From positions 232,501 to 296,500 of the forward strand of contig NW_026111652.1 in assembly GCF_024679095.1 (NCBI RefSeq): 64,000 nt of DNA. The letters are read 5' to 3'. Under the pieces are notes generated by a model. It worked only from the letters and a program-made list of their open reading frames with translations. It searched no databases and was not told the DNA's origin. Source of the DNA: Eriocheir sinensis (lineage: Eukaryota > Arthropoda > Malacostraca > Decapoda > Varunidae). Positions within the stretch are counted from its first letter, which is position 1; every line of letters begins with the position of its first letter. This document shows, one piece after another, positions 1 to 8,272 of this stretch. Position numbers and translations under genes: made by a program.

Positions 1-32
1 TCATTGAACCATATCTGCCAAGAAAATGAAGG

Positions 33-1640
33 TTGGTGACCGGGACCGTTCCGCACCTGTGCCACAGGAAACTGACCGCAGTTTTCTCCTCTGTGTCGAG
101 TGACGGCAGGCAGGTTGAGCGGTTGCCCTCAGCGCTGGACCTCATCGCCGCCGTGGCCGCGGCCGACATAAGCGCCTACGCCTCCTCAAGAATTGTGCCA
201 AGGAGCGCCTTACGCCCTCCACTACATCAGCTGATTAATCTTGGTATTTGTGAAGTGCAAGTGCCTTCACTATGGAAGGAGGCGCGTATTTTCATTATTA
301 TCCACAAGAAAATTCGAGGTCCGAGCTGCAACCAGCCCATCTCCCTGCTTGTGGTGAGCAAGGTGCTGGAGCGTGGTGGCTGCAGTTATCTGTCAGCATC
401 TGAGTGAGTAGCCATGTGATTTCTGATAGACAGTTTGGCTTCATCAGGCCTGGCTGGTCCACTGCGACCTCCTTTTCTTTTCACTCCTAAGGATTGGCAA
501 GACGCACTGATAAAGGCCTGACTTTGTTTATAGTTATTCCCTGGATATTCCTGGAGCCAGGGTCATTGCACGCGGGCTCATTGAGGCTTCTGCGCCAGGT
601 GTCCAGGTTGCTAGCCTATTCTGATACTGCTTTCAAGGATTACCTCCAGGGAAGGACCTTCATTATCTAACCTACAGTCATCAAGGTCTCACCAGTATGC
701 CTCAGTTCCACAGGGTCCGTGCTTGGCCCAATCCTGTGGGAGCATATATATCGACGATCTCCTCCGGCAGCTATCGGCAGTTGGCTCGTCCGCCGATGAC
801 TGGAGACTCTCCCGCTCCTACTGCCGCCCCGTCGACAGCCAGCACGCTGTCGAAGCGATCAACAGGCAGCTTGCCTGGTGGGAGCAGTTAGAGGATTGCA
901 GGTCACCTTCACCCTGGAGAAGACGCAGGCATAGGATAACTCTCACGGTCCCCAGACGGAACACAATGCCTGTCGATCCAAGCCAGCTGCGTCTTGGAGG
1001 CAAGAGTCTGCCCTCCAGGACCACATCCCCGCCCCTGGAGTGACTGGGTCATTCCAAAGCCTGCGCTTCGACCTCCACGCCGAGCTGTTGCCCGCCAGGC
1101 CTCCCTGCCGAGTCTCTGCCCTGCGAAGAGAGCGTGTGATCCTCGACCCACGGGGCAAATTCACTCCATTCAAGGCACAGATACGTCGTCCATTCTGAGT
1201 CACGGTTATTACCCCAGGCGATGGCGAGTGCTGCACCGAATTTGATGCAGAGGCTCGACGCAGTTCAGCGACGAGCACTGCGTCTGGTGGAGGTTTTTAA
1301 AGGGACATCGCTGGAAAATCGCGGGATGTCTCAGCATCGTTAGTCACAAAGCCCAGGTGCAGTCCTCCCACCTCAGCAGCTTTGATTCCCTCCACGCGCA
1401 GAGGTTCACCTGAATCACCTCCGGTTGACCAGCCTGTGGAGGTGCGCTCTGATCACACTGTCGGGCAGCACCAGTGCACTTATACAGCCAGGACCACACG
1501 CCTTGTGGAACATGTTCAGAGACAGCCACTGCCCCAAGTGGAGAACAAGAGCACGCAGCAGGTGAAGCTTCTGCTCACAGAGTGGCGTGAGGGACACCCA
1601 AGTGCGCCACTAGTGCTATGCTGACATTACCATATTGTTT
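33..1640 (+). pseudogene. Decayed Jockey-like LINE reverse transcriptase (ORF2 remnant)
   Basis: This is a broken non-LTR reverse transcriptase, readable only by hopping between frames. Near 270-375 it reads WKEARIFII..KK followed by PISLLVVSKVLER, the entry to the RT fingers. Near 430-470 it reads SDRQFGF.RPGWSTA. Near 545-560 LDIPGA is a weak motif A, and 635-655 gives DYLQGRT. Near 700-800 VPQG is followed by IYIDDLL and then SADD where the catalytic motif is normally [FY]ADD. The stretch 900-1600 matches the C-terminal connection region: QVTF..EKTQA, LQDHIP.LEVTGS..SLRFDLHAE, LDPRG, and a terminal segment ending STQQVKLLLTEWREG. No endonuclease domain is visible, so the copy is 5' truncated or runs in from outside the window. 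Frameshifts and stops show it is dead. Family assignment rests on recognition of the residual protein text, not on a search. Confidence 0.8.
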
Positions 1641-1649
1641 TTACCTATA

Positions 1650-2800
1650 CATACAACGGATGACGGTGGAGGTAACTCTCGCTACAGTCAAGGAGGGACT
1701 GTTGCTAAATTACAGGCTCACGGAGTAGGAGGGTAAAGTTTTGAACTGGGGTCAAGGCGTGGCTTAGGCAATAGGAAGCAAAGAGGTAAATCAATGGTAA
1801 AGATCTGATCAGATAAGTTACGAGGGGTCCTAAGCAAGGTTCGTATTAGGTCCACTTTTTGTTTATTATTTATATCAATGGACTTAGACACAGGAATTAG
1901 TAGTGATGTTAGTAATTTGCAGATGATACCAAGTAAAGATCGGTAGAGCACTGAGTTTGGGATTGTGACGCTAGTATTCTCCAAGGTGAACCTGGGGCGA
2001 TTATAAGGGACTGGGTTGGATAAATGGAAGATGGAGTTCAATGTAGGGAAGTGCAGTATTCTGAGTGTAGGTAGGAACAACCCCTCACATAACTATTAAG
2101 CTAAATGACACTCTCATAAGTAGGTCTGGGTGAGGGGGATTTAGGTCTTAGTAGCCTGATTCCGTCCAAGGGCACAATGCATCTGCTTTTCAGAAATCGA
2201 GCTAATAGGGTACTGGATCATTTCAAGGAGCGTAAGCAACAGAAGCCCTGGAAGTCTTCTCAAACTATATTTAGCATTAGTTAGACCTCATCTTGACTAT
2301 GTGGTTCAGTTCTGTCACCCTACTAGAATGGATATCAAAATGTTAGAATTTGGTGCAGAGGAGGAGGACTAAGATGATTCAGGGAAGGAGAGAACTTGCC
2401 ACATGAAAGACTCCAAAATAGTTAAACTTGCATTCTAGAAAGGCAAAGGGTGCGTATATGATTGAGGCTTATAAATGGATGAAGGCTTAATAAGGGAGAC
2501 ATTCATAAGGTTTGTTGGTAAGAGAACTGGTAGGACACGGCTAACGGGTTTAAACTGATAAATCAGATTCAATAGGGACATAGGGCAAAATTGGTTTACT
2601 AATAGGTGGTGGATGAGTGGAATAGGCTTAGCAGTTTATGTGGTGAGTGCCACAATTGTCATATCCAAAAATAGACTAGATAAATTCATGAAATGCGCGA
2701 TATTAGGTGGGGTTAGATACAGCTTAGGGTCAAAGGAGTTGCCTTGCACAGGCCTTAATGGCCCTCTTGCAGACTCCTGCGTTTCATGTTCTTATGTTCT
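1650..2800 (+). pseudogene. Decayed CR1-like LINE reverse transcriptase, C-terminal part and 3' tail
   Basis: This is a second non-LTR element, with many stops and small indels. Landmarks in changing frames are: KLQAHGVGGKVLNW-like text at about 1705-1750; FIIYINDLD at about 1860-1890; DKWKMEFNVGKCSILSVGRN at about 2017-2075; KLYLALVRPHLDYVVQF at about 2260-2315; RMDIKMLE at about 2327-2350; NRDIGQNWFTNR near 2570-2605; and RLDKFMK near 2673-2695. The catalytic [FY]ADD is lost near 1917-1930. After the protein end, the sequence reads GLMALLQTPAF-like text and a TTCTTATGTTC-type end, as in CR1-like 3' termini with short terminal repeats. It lies directly downstream of the Jockey-like remnant on the same strand and abuts Gypsy pol at about 2800. 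The Jockey/CR1 clade split is by recognition only. Confidence 0.75.
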
Positions 2801-5748
2801 TTGCAGAGGCATTGGTAATAAACACGTCTGGATCCCCTGTATCCTTAAAACACGGTGTTAGATTATGCCAGTGTCTAGTGTATGGGAGAAATGTCGCCCC
2901 GGAACCAGCTGAATACCCTTCAGCCCAAGTCTCAGGCATAACCTCGGCGTGTCAGGCTTCTCCCGAACAAGACACAGCTAATTTAGAGGCATTCCTAAAA
3001 GTTGCACACTATTCCGAAATTAAGCCAACCTTAGTCCAGCTACTGGAACATTATAGGGGGGCGCTTGCTCTACCTAGCGAGCCGCTTGGAGTTACGCAGT
3101 GTGCTGAACACCACATTAAGTTAAAACCCAATACCAATCCTGTATATATCAATGCGAACAAGCTCCCCCACAGTCAGAGGGAGGTTGTGCAGCAACATAT
3201 ATCGGAAATGTTAGAACAAGGTGTCATCAAAGAATCGAATTCCCCGTGGAATTCACCCTTGTTTCTGGTTCCAAAGAAAGACGGTTCTTCTCGTCCTGTG
3301 ATTGATTTCCGGCGTGCGAACAACGCGACCGTGGATGATCATTTTCCGCTTCCCGTTCTTAGAGATCTTCTGATGTGTCTCGGTAGAGGAAATAAAGTCT
3401 GTACGAGTCTTGATCTGGTCAGTGGCTACTGGAAACTGCCCATGGCCCCCGAGTCACGTGAAATAACGGCTTTCAGCACGCCTCATGGCCACTATGAGTG
3501 GACGAGGATGCCGTTCGGGCTCAAAGGAGCTCCCTTGACCTTCCAAAGGACAATGAACAGTATTTTCGGTGACTTGCTGGGCAACTCTGTCTATGTGTAT
3601 TTAGACGACATCATCATAGCAAGTAAAGACGTGCATTCACACATGGATACACTAAAAGCAGTCCTACACAGACTTCAAGAGGTCGGATTAAAGCTCAAAA
3701 TCACCAAATGTGAATTCTTAAAGCCTCGGATCAAGCTCTTGGGGCATGTCGTGGACGAATTCGGCATCCACACAGTGGACAACAAAATAAAAGCTATTGC
3801 CGAGTTCCCTCAGCCAACGTCTGCGGACAAGGTACGGTCTTTCTTGGGAGTCGCAGGTTATTACAGCCCTTTCATAAAGGACTTCGCAGCACGCGCGAGT
3901 CCCCAAACCCATCTATTAAAGAAAGACGTACCATTTCAGTGGCTCCCAGCTCAACAAACGAGCTTTGAGGATTTAAAGAAAGCGCTTACACAGGCTCCGG
4001 TCCTTGTCTTTCAGCTTTGTACAGACGCTTCGGCTAGTGGACTGGGAGCCGCTCTTATGCAAACAGATAAGTCCGGCAAAAAGCATGTAATAGCGTTCGC
4101 CAGTCGAGTACTAACAGCTCCGGAAAAGAACTATTCTGTTACCCACCTAGAGGCTCTTGCCATTGTGTGGGCTCTGAAGCATTTTCGAGACATAGTGTTG
4201 GGGTACAAAATTGTGGTGTATACGGACAACGCGGCCATAACTGATCTTTTCAAGGGAAAAAACCTACACGGTCGTCTGGCAAGATGGTTCTTAACGATCC
4301 AAGCATACAATCCGGAGATAAAATATATCACCGGGAAAACAAATGTGGTCGCAGTTGCCTTATCTCGAAATATTCCGATAGGCGCGATTACCACCCCAGA
4401 GGTCATCCACAACTTCACTTCACCTGAGCTACACACTGCTCATCGAGACCACCCGGTGTGGAAGAGGTTAATTTACGCCCTAGAGTCGGGAAACGAAACA
4501 AACCTTCCTGAATTGCCAGTTCCCTTTTCACAATTCTTCCTATCAGAGGACAACAATCTTTGTAGGTCATGGCCAACCAAACCTGTACCTATAGACCAAC
4601 TGGTCATCCCAGACAAATACGTCCCCGTGACGTTTAAGCTGGTCCATGACACACCCATTGCGGGTCACCCGGGAAGAGACAAGACGCCATCTGTCACCAG
4701 ACGAAAATTCTACTGGCCCACATTACGGGTTGATGTAGAAAAACATGTCGCACATTGCGTCGTTTGTGCTAAGCACAGGGGGTCCGTAAAAGGGCCAGCG
4801 CCTATGTTACAATATCTAGTACCGGAGGCGTCATGGGATGTTGTTAATATAGACTTATTACAGCTCCCCCAGAGCCAACATGGTTCGCGCTACTTATTGG
4901 TGTGCGTCGACCAGTTCTCTAGGTTTCTAGTTCTAGCGCCTCTCAAGGACAAGACAGCCACACGAGTGTCCCATGCCCTTGTGACTCACGTGTTGTGCCC
5001 ACATTCGTCTCCTCGAATTCTTTTGAGTGACAATGACACCGAGTTTAGGAACACAGTATTGAGCGAAATATGCGCTCAGTTTAACATCACTCAATCCTTC
5101 ATCACAGCTTACCACCCAGCTGCTAATGGGTTGGCGGAGAGGGCTAATAGGAAAATCTTACAAGTCCTCAGGCCTATCGTGAACGATCTCCACGATAACT
5201 GGGAGGATTGGCTATCGCATATAGCCGCTTCCATAAATACGTCGGTAAACGACTCTACGGGGAAGTCTCCCTACTACATCTTATATGGGGTGGAGAAACG
5301 TCTTCCGTACGACTTCCTAACAAAACCTCAACAACCTCTCTACAACATTGATAGGTACGCACAACAGCAGATGCATATGTTTTCCAAGATACACTCAGAG
5401 GTTAGGTGTACGTTAAAAGCTACAAAGGTTGAAATGATGTCAAAACAACACAAACAGGCCGTCCCGGTGGAATTAAAAGAGGGTGACACAGTCATGATTA
5501 AGCAAGCGGAAAGGAGTTCGAAACTGGGGGCTAAATTTGTGGGTCCTTACCGAGTTGTTCGGAATGTCAGGGGAAATCGGTTCGAGGTTCTAGAGTCAAA
5601 TAGTGGAGTCAGTCTAGAAGTTCACAGTGATCGTCTGAAAGTAATTCCCTCACCTTTGGACCTTGATATTGGTACTTCCCCCTCAGAGTCAAATGTTCAA
5701 CAAGATAATCCCAACACCCATAGCTATAACTTGAGACCACGGGTTTAA
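2758..5748 (+). CDS. pol: Gypsy Pol: reverse transcriptase, RNase H and integrase (lacks protease)
   Basis: A 996-codon open frame. RT spans about residues 105-330: catalytic D219 in SLDLVSGYWKL (motif A) and LDD at 282-284 (motif C). The linker before RNase H looks about seven residues shorter than usual (VLVFQLCTDAS). RNase H has D423, E465 and D490, but the fourth acidic residue, normally in VADALSR, is Val533. Integrase has an HHCC zinc finger (H630, H637, C667, C670), the D699, D758, E794 triad with exactly 35 residues between the last two, and a GPY/F module near residues 910-960. SDN is followed by Asp760 where Gly is usual. Residues 1 to about 14 are encoded by the tail of the upstream LINE, so this Met is accidental; in an intact element pol would be made as a Gag-Pol fusion. 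RT should copy RNA to DNA and integrase insert it, but the RNase H change and the missing protease argue against activity. Confidence 0.9.
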   Translation: MALLQTPAFHVLMFFAEALVINTSGSPVSLKHGVRLCQCLVYGRNVAPEPAEYPSAQVSGITSACQASPEQDTANLEAFLKVAHYSEIKPTLVQLLEHYRGALALPSEPLGVTQCAEHHIKLKPNTNPVYINANKLPHSQREVVQQHISEMLEQGVIKESNSPWNSPLFLVPKKDGSSRPVIDFRRANNATVDDHFPLPVLRDLLMCLGRGNKVCTSLDLVSGYWKLPMAPESREITAFSTPHGHYEWTRMPFGLKGAPLTFQRTMNSIFGDLLGNSVYVYLDDIIIASKDVHSHMDTLKAVLHRLQEVGLKLKITKCEFLKPRIKLLGHVVDEFGIHTVDNKIKAIAEFPQPTSADKVRSFLGVAGYYSPFIKDFAARASPQTHLLKKDVPFQWLPAQQTSFEDLKKALTQAPVLVFQLCTDASASGLGAALMQTDKSGKKHVIAFASRVLTAPEKNYSVTHLEALAIVWALKHFRDIVLGYKIVVYTDNAAITDLFKGKNLHGRLARWFLTIQAYNPEIKYITGKTNVVAVALSRNIPIGAITTPEVIHNFTSPELHTAHRDHPVWKRLIYALESGNETNLPELPVPFSQFFLSEDNNLCRSWPTKPVPIDQLVIPDKYVPVTFKLVHDTPIAGHPGRDKTPSVTRRKFYWPTLRVDVEKHVAHCVVCAKHRGSVKGPAPMLQYLVPEASWDVVNIDLLQLPQSQHGSRYLLVCVDQFSRFLVLAPLKDKTATRVSHALVTHVLCPHSSPRILLSDNDTEFRNTVLSEICAQFNITQSFITAYHPAANGLAERANRKILQVLRPIVNDLHDNWEDWLSHIAASINTSVNDSTGKSPYYILYGVEKRLPYDFLTKPQQPLYNIDRYAQQQMHMFSKIHSEVRCTLKATKVEMMSKQHKQAVPVELKEGDTVMIKQAERSSKLGAKFVGPYRVVRNVRGNRFEVLESNSGVSLEVHSDRLKVIPSPLDLDIGTSPSESNVQQDNPNTHSYNLRPRV

Positions 5749-5751
5749 ATA

Positions 5752-5775
5752 CTTCATTCCCACCACTTTCAGATC
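5752..5775 (+). promoter_or_regulatory. Putative splice acceptor for the env subgenomic RNA
   Basis: Between the pol stop (5746-5748) and the first env Met (5776) lies a pyrimidine-rich run ending CCACTTTCAG, with AG at 5771-5772, four bases before the ATG. Errantivirus env is known to be expressed from a spliced RNA, so an acceptor exactly here fits. The donor would be upstream in the missing 5' part. This is an inference from position and motif. Confidence 0.4.
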
Positions 5776-7398
5776 ATGATGTTGCGTTTTCTGATCATCT
5801 TGTTGTCCCTCGGCTCCCTGCTTGCAACGACACCCATCCACCTGAAGCCTGGCGCCCTCACGGCACACATAGGAGAGGTCTTCCTCATAGAAGATGTGCT
5901 CCTCGTAAAATATCCATATACTTCCTTGACCAACACCACTGACACAATCAGGATAGTCTCAGAAAAACTACTCGGCATGGCAGACGCCATACGGGCTACC
6001 AAGGCTAGGGAATCAAAGGCACCTTCTAGTACCAACTCTCTGACTCTTTTTCAACTACTGGAGGATAGGATTCTGTTCTTACGGGGGAAAGTTGATGAGG
6101 CAGACATGGATTATAGTTTTCACTCAGTTCACTCTCGGGTAAAGAGGGGGTTGCTCAACATCGTTGGGTCCGCCTCAAAGTTCCTCTTCGGTACGGCAAC
6201 CGACGAGGACGTGCGCGATTTGCGGGACCACTACGCTCATGTACTTTCCTTTGCTGCCCGAAATCGCAGGGTGATCAACGCCAATTGTAGAAAACTTGCG
6301 AGGTTGCATATTCACATTGAGGAACTGCTAGAGCAAACAAATAAGATGGTAGAAGTTATCAACATAGTTGTCAAGCAGATCGACCAGGTGAATCAGTTTC
6401 TCCTCCTAGATCAGGCCTTGCATGTATTGGAAAACGTCATTAACTCTGTCGCAACGGCAAATCAACAGGTTATTAGCAACATGGTTGATGCAGCGCACGG
6501 TAGAGTCACACCTGCCTTGTTCCCTCTACACGATTTGAGAACGACTGTCCACATCGGGTATCAAAATTATAGCCTCACACCTTTATTCAACCCAGACATG
6601 AGTCAATATTTTTACCCTTTGATTGAGTCCAGCCTCACCCCCGATGCCATAATCATTCATGTTCCATTTCAGACGGCGGACGTGTTTGAGGCACACGAAA
6701 TTGTCCCGTTCCCTTTTTCAGCTAAGGACAGTGTGTTAGCCCTGGACACATCCCCGTCTCTTGTTCTTATCGCGAAGGATATCGCTCTGTATTCAACGGG
6801 TAGCTACTCACTCTTGCAATATTGCAAGGAGACGGTCTTCAGGCGATTCTATTGTTCTGCGTCTCTCTTTGCCTTCATACCAGATCGGGGAGGGGTATGC
6901 GAGATCGCCCTCACCCGCGTGAACGCGTCTGACGCTCTTTCCCTGTGCCCTTACAAGCAGCTACCACCAACATCTGTTTTCCATAAGAACTTTCAGGGTC
7001 TGCATTATTTCTATTTCCCTCAGTCCTTCTATGTATCAGTCATCTGCCCGGAGGGTACCACTTATCAACGGGTTACTGGTCACTATGCCATAGTGGAAGC
7101 ATGCTATATCCGCTCCACTAACATAACAACGTACCCGTCCCGGATCCGTCTGGTTTTCACGGCCAATATTTCCCATCGAGTGTTTCCTCTACGGTCTCTC
7201 GAAAACATTCACTTCTCCAGCATCTCTTATGTGACTAATTCCCTTAATTCATTGTCTTTCGCAAACAAAACAGATTTTGCGGAAACCCTGGAGGAAACGC
7301 TGCCTGAATACTTGCATCAAATAGTACTTGTACCCTGGATTTTTTGTACCAATGTTTCTGATGTTCGTCAGTCTCGTCGTCATGTGCTACCTTATTAG
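5776..7398 (+). pseudogene. env: Env glycoprotein, baculovirus F-like class; 3' frameshifted
   Basis: A 540-codon frame. Residues 1-18 form a hydrophobic signal peptide (two adjacent Met at 5776 and 5779). A furin-type site RVKR covers residues 121-124 (6136-6147). It is followed at once by a Gly-rich hydrophobic fusion-peptide-like segment (residues 125 to about 145) and long helical, coiled-coil-prone stretches to about residue 245. This order (signal, furin site, fusion peptide, helices) is that of the F proteins of baculoviruses and the env of insect errantiviruses. Several NxS/T sites and paired cysteines in the second half fit a secreted ectodomain. The frame ends shortly after Trp521, before any membrane anchor; the anchor is coded in another frame immediately downstream. 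If translated, it would yield a truncated, probably secreted product. Family assignment is by architecture and by the characteristic cleavage/fusion region. Confidence 0.8.
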
Positions 7399-7474
7399 GA
7401 TGAACTCTGTCCTGCACGATTATTTGGTTGTGCAGACACGGCGACTGGATGCAGGGAGGCCACTGGCAAGGTAG
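7337..7474 (+). pseudogene. Out-of-frame env transmembrane anchor and cytoplasmic tail
   Basis: In the +1 frame relative to env, codons from 7337 to the TAG at 7472-7474 encode a hydrophobic segment of about 20 residues followed by a basic-rich short tail, as expected for the C-terminus of a class I fusion glycoprotein. The frame change coincides with a run of six T at 7340-7345, a typical slippage or indel site. I therefore read it as the separated end of the env gene. Confidence 0.7.
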
Positions 7475-8272
7475 TTTTTCCTTTTCTCAAGCAAGTCAGG
7501 GGACAGAAACCTGGCATTCCCCTGCTCCTATACTTAACATTGTACTATGTTTCACTACTGTATGTTTCACTACTGTATTTTTTTTTAGGAGCTAGATGAA
7601 CGTTTCATTGTCTGTAACCATGCCAGTTGATAGCTTCTTATACATGTGTCCTTATATTTATCTTTTGAAAGATTTCTTATGTTTCATGTCACACACGTTG
7701 TGTTTTACCTCTCCCTGTTTATATTATGACTACACATATGTTCTTACATAGCCAGTGTTTTAATGTAATTGTATCATAGGCAGTCTGCTTAACAAACTCC
7801 CACTATGTATGTTCATGGTAACTAAACTGCTAGATAGATTTTTGTATATCGCGAGGTCGCGATCACTGGTAGGTGACCGAGCAGTGTTATAGTAGGATAT
7901 CAATGTATTATTATTATTATTATTATTATTATTTAGTATCACCACGAATTAGGCATACAATTGTCAATGGAAAAAACCCACGACAGATAGATCACGCCAC
8001 CTTATAGGAATGTCGTCCGTCAGTGTTTACCGTCTCAGTTTGTATACACAGCATTTCTTCATGCTTGAAAGTCACCTTGACGTACGTGACCAATTGTAAC
8101 AATTATTTTTCAACCTGTAACTCGTCACTCCTTCACGAGAGTCCGACTGACACACAACGGCAGTCGCTCTCGCTCCGACGCTCCTTGTACATATAGGCTA
8201 AGAATATAATCGCCTTAAGGAAGCTGAAGTCTTAATCAACGCCCTTTAAACGCCCCCCGGTACCCCGTTACA
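7475..8272 (+). repeat. 3' non-coding region of the Gypsy element with candidate 3' LTR
   Basis: About 800 bp with no credible reading frame. It ends in CCCCGTTACA at 8263-8272, immediately before satellite DNA. TGTAAC occurs at 7613-7618 and 8095-8100 and is the inverted match of the final GTTACA, so an LTR of about 660 bp (7613-8272) or about 180 bp (8095-8272) is possible. Neither candidate start has a convincing polypurine tract in front, and no second LTR is present to confirm the limits. The GC-mixed segment 8120-8215 could hold the LTR promoter and R region, but I see no decisive TATA box or AATAAA. Confidence 0.4.
7906..7934 (+). repeat. (TTA)n microsatellite
   Basis: About nine tandem TTA units within the non-coding 3' part of the Gypsy element. 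It is a simple-sequence repeat; on the minus strand it reads as a run of Asn codons, which is not a gene. Confidence 0.9.

Larger units (their letters stand above)
2800..8272 (+). mobile_element. 5'-truncated Ty3/Gypsy element with env (errantivirus-like endogenous retrovirus)
   Basis: The unit holds a pol gene ordered RT, RNase H, integrase (the Ty3/Gypsy order), an env gene 27 nt after it, and about 800 bp of non-coding DNA up to the satellite edge. No 5' LTR, primer-binding site, gag or protease (no DTG/DSG motif) precedes pol; instead a CR1-like LINE tail touches the PR-RT linker at about 2800. The inner part is much better preserved than the two LINE remnants to its left: pol is one open frame of nearly 1,000 codons. 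Only one LTR, at most, is inside the window, so the right end cannot be proven by LTR comparison. The element cannot be autonomous as it stands. Confidence 0.85.

Noticed and set aside
943..1278. Minus-strand frame of 111 codons and nearby overlapping frames
   Set aside because: They are shadows of the Jockey-like RT, which reads on the plus strand.
1718..2080. Minus-strand frame of 120 codons
   Set aside because: It is antisense to the CR1-like remnant, whose sense-strand protein text is recognisable; it has no independent features.
2758..2800. Start codon at 2758 as the authentic start of pol
   Set aside because: The first codons are LINE 3' tail sequence; Gypsy pol homology begins only after the junction, and an intact element would make Pol from an upstream gag-pol message.
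7760..7945. Minus-strand frame with a run of Asn
   Set aside because: The Asn run is the translated (TTA)n microsatellite in the Gypsy non-coding region.
7613..8272. Firm call of a 3' LTR with exact limits
   Set aside because: TGTAAC/GTTACA ends are suggestive, but there is no clear polypurine tract and no second LTR in the window, so only a candidate is reported.
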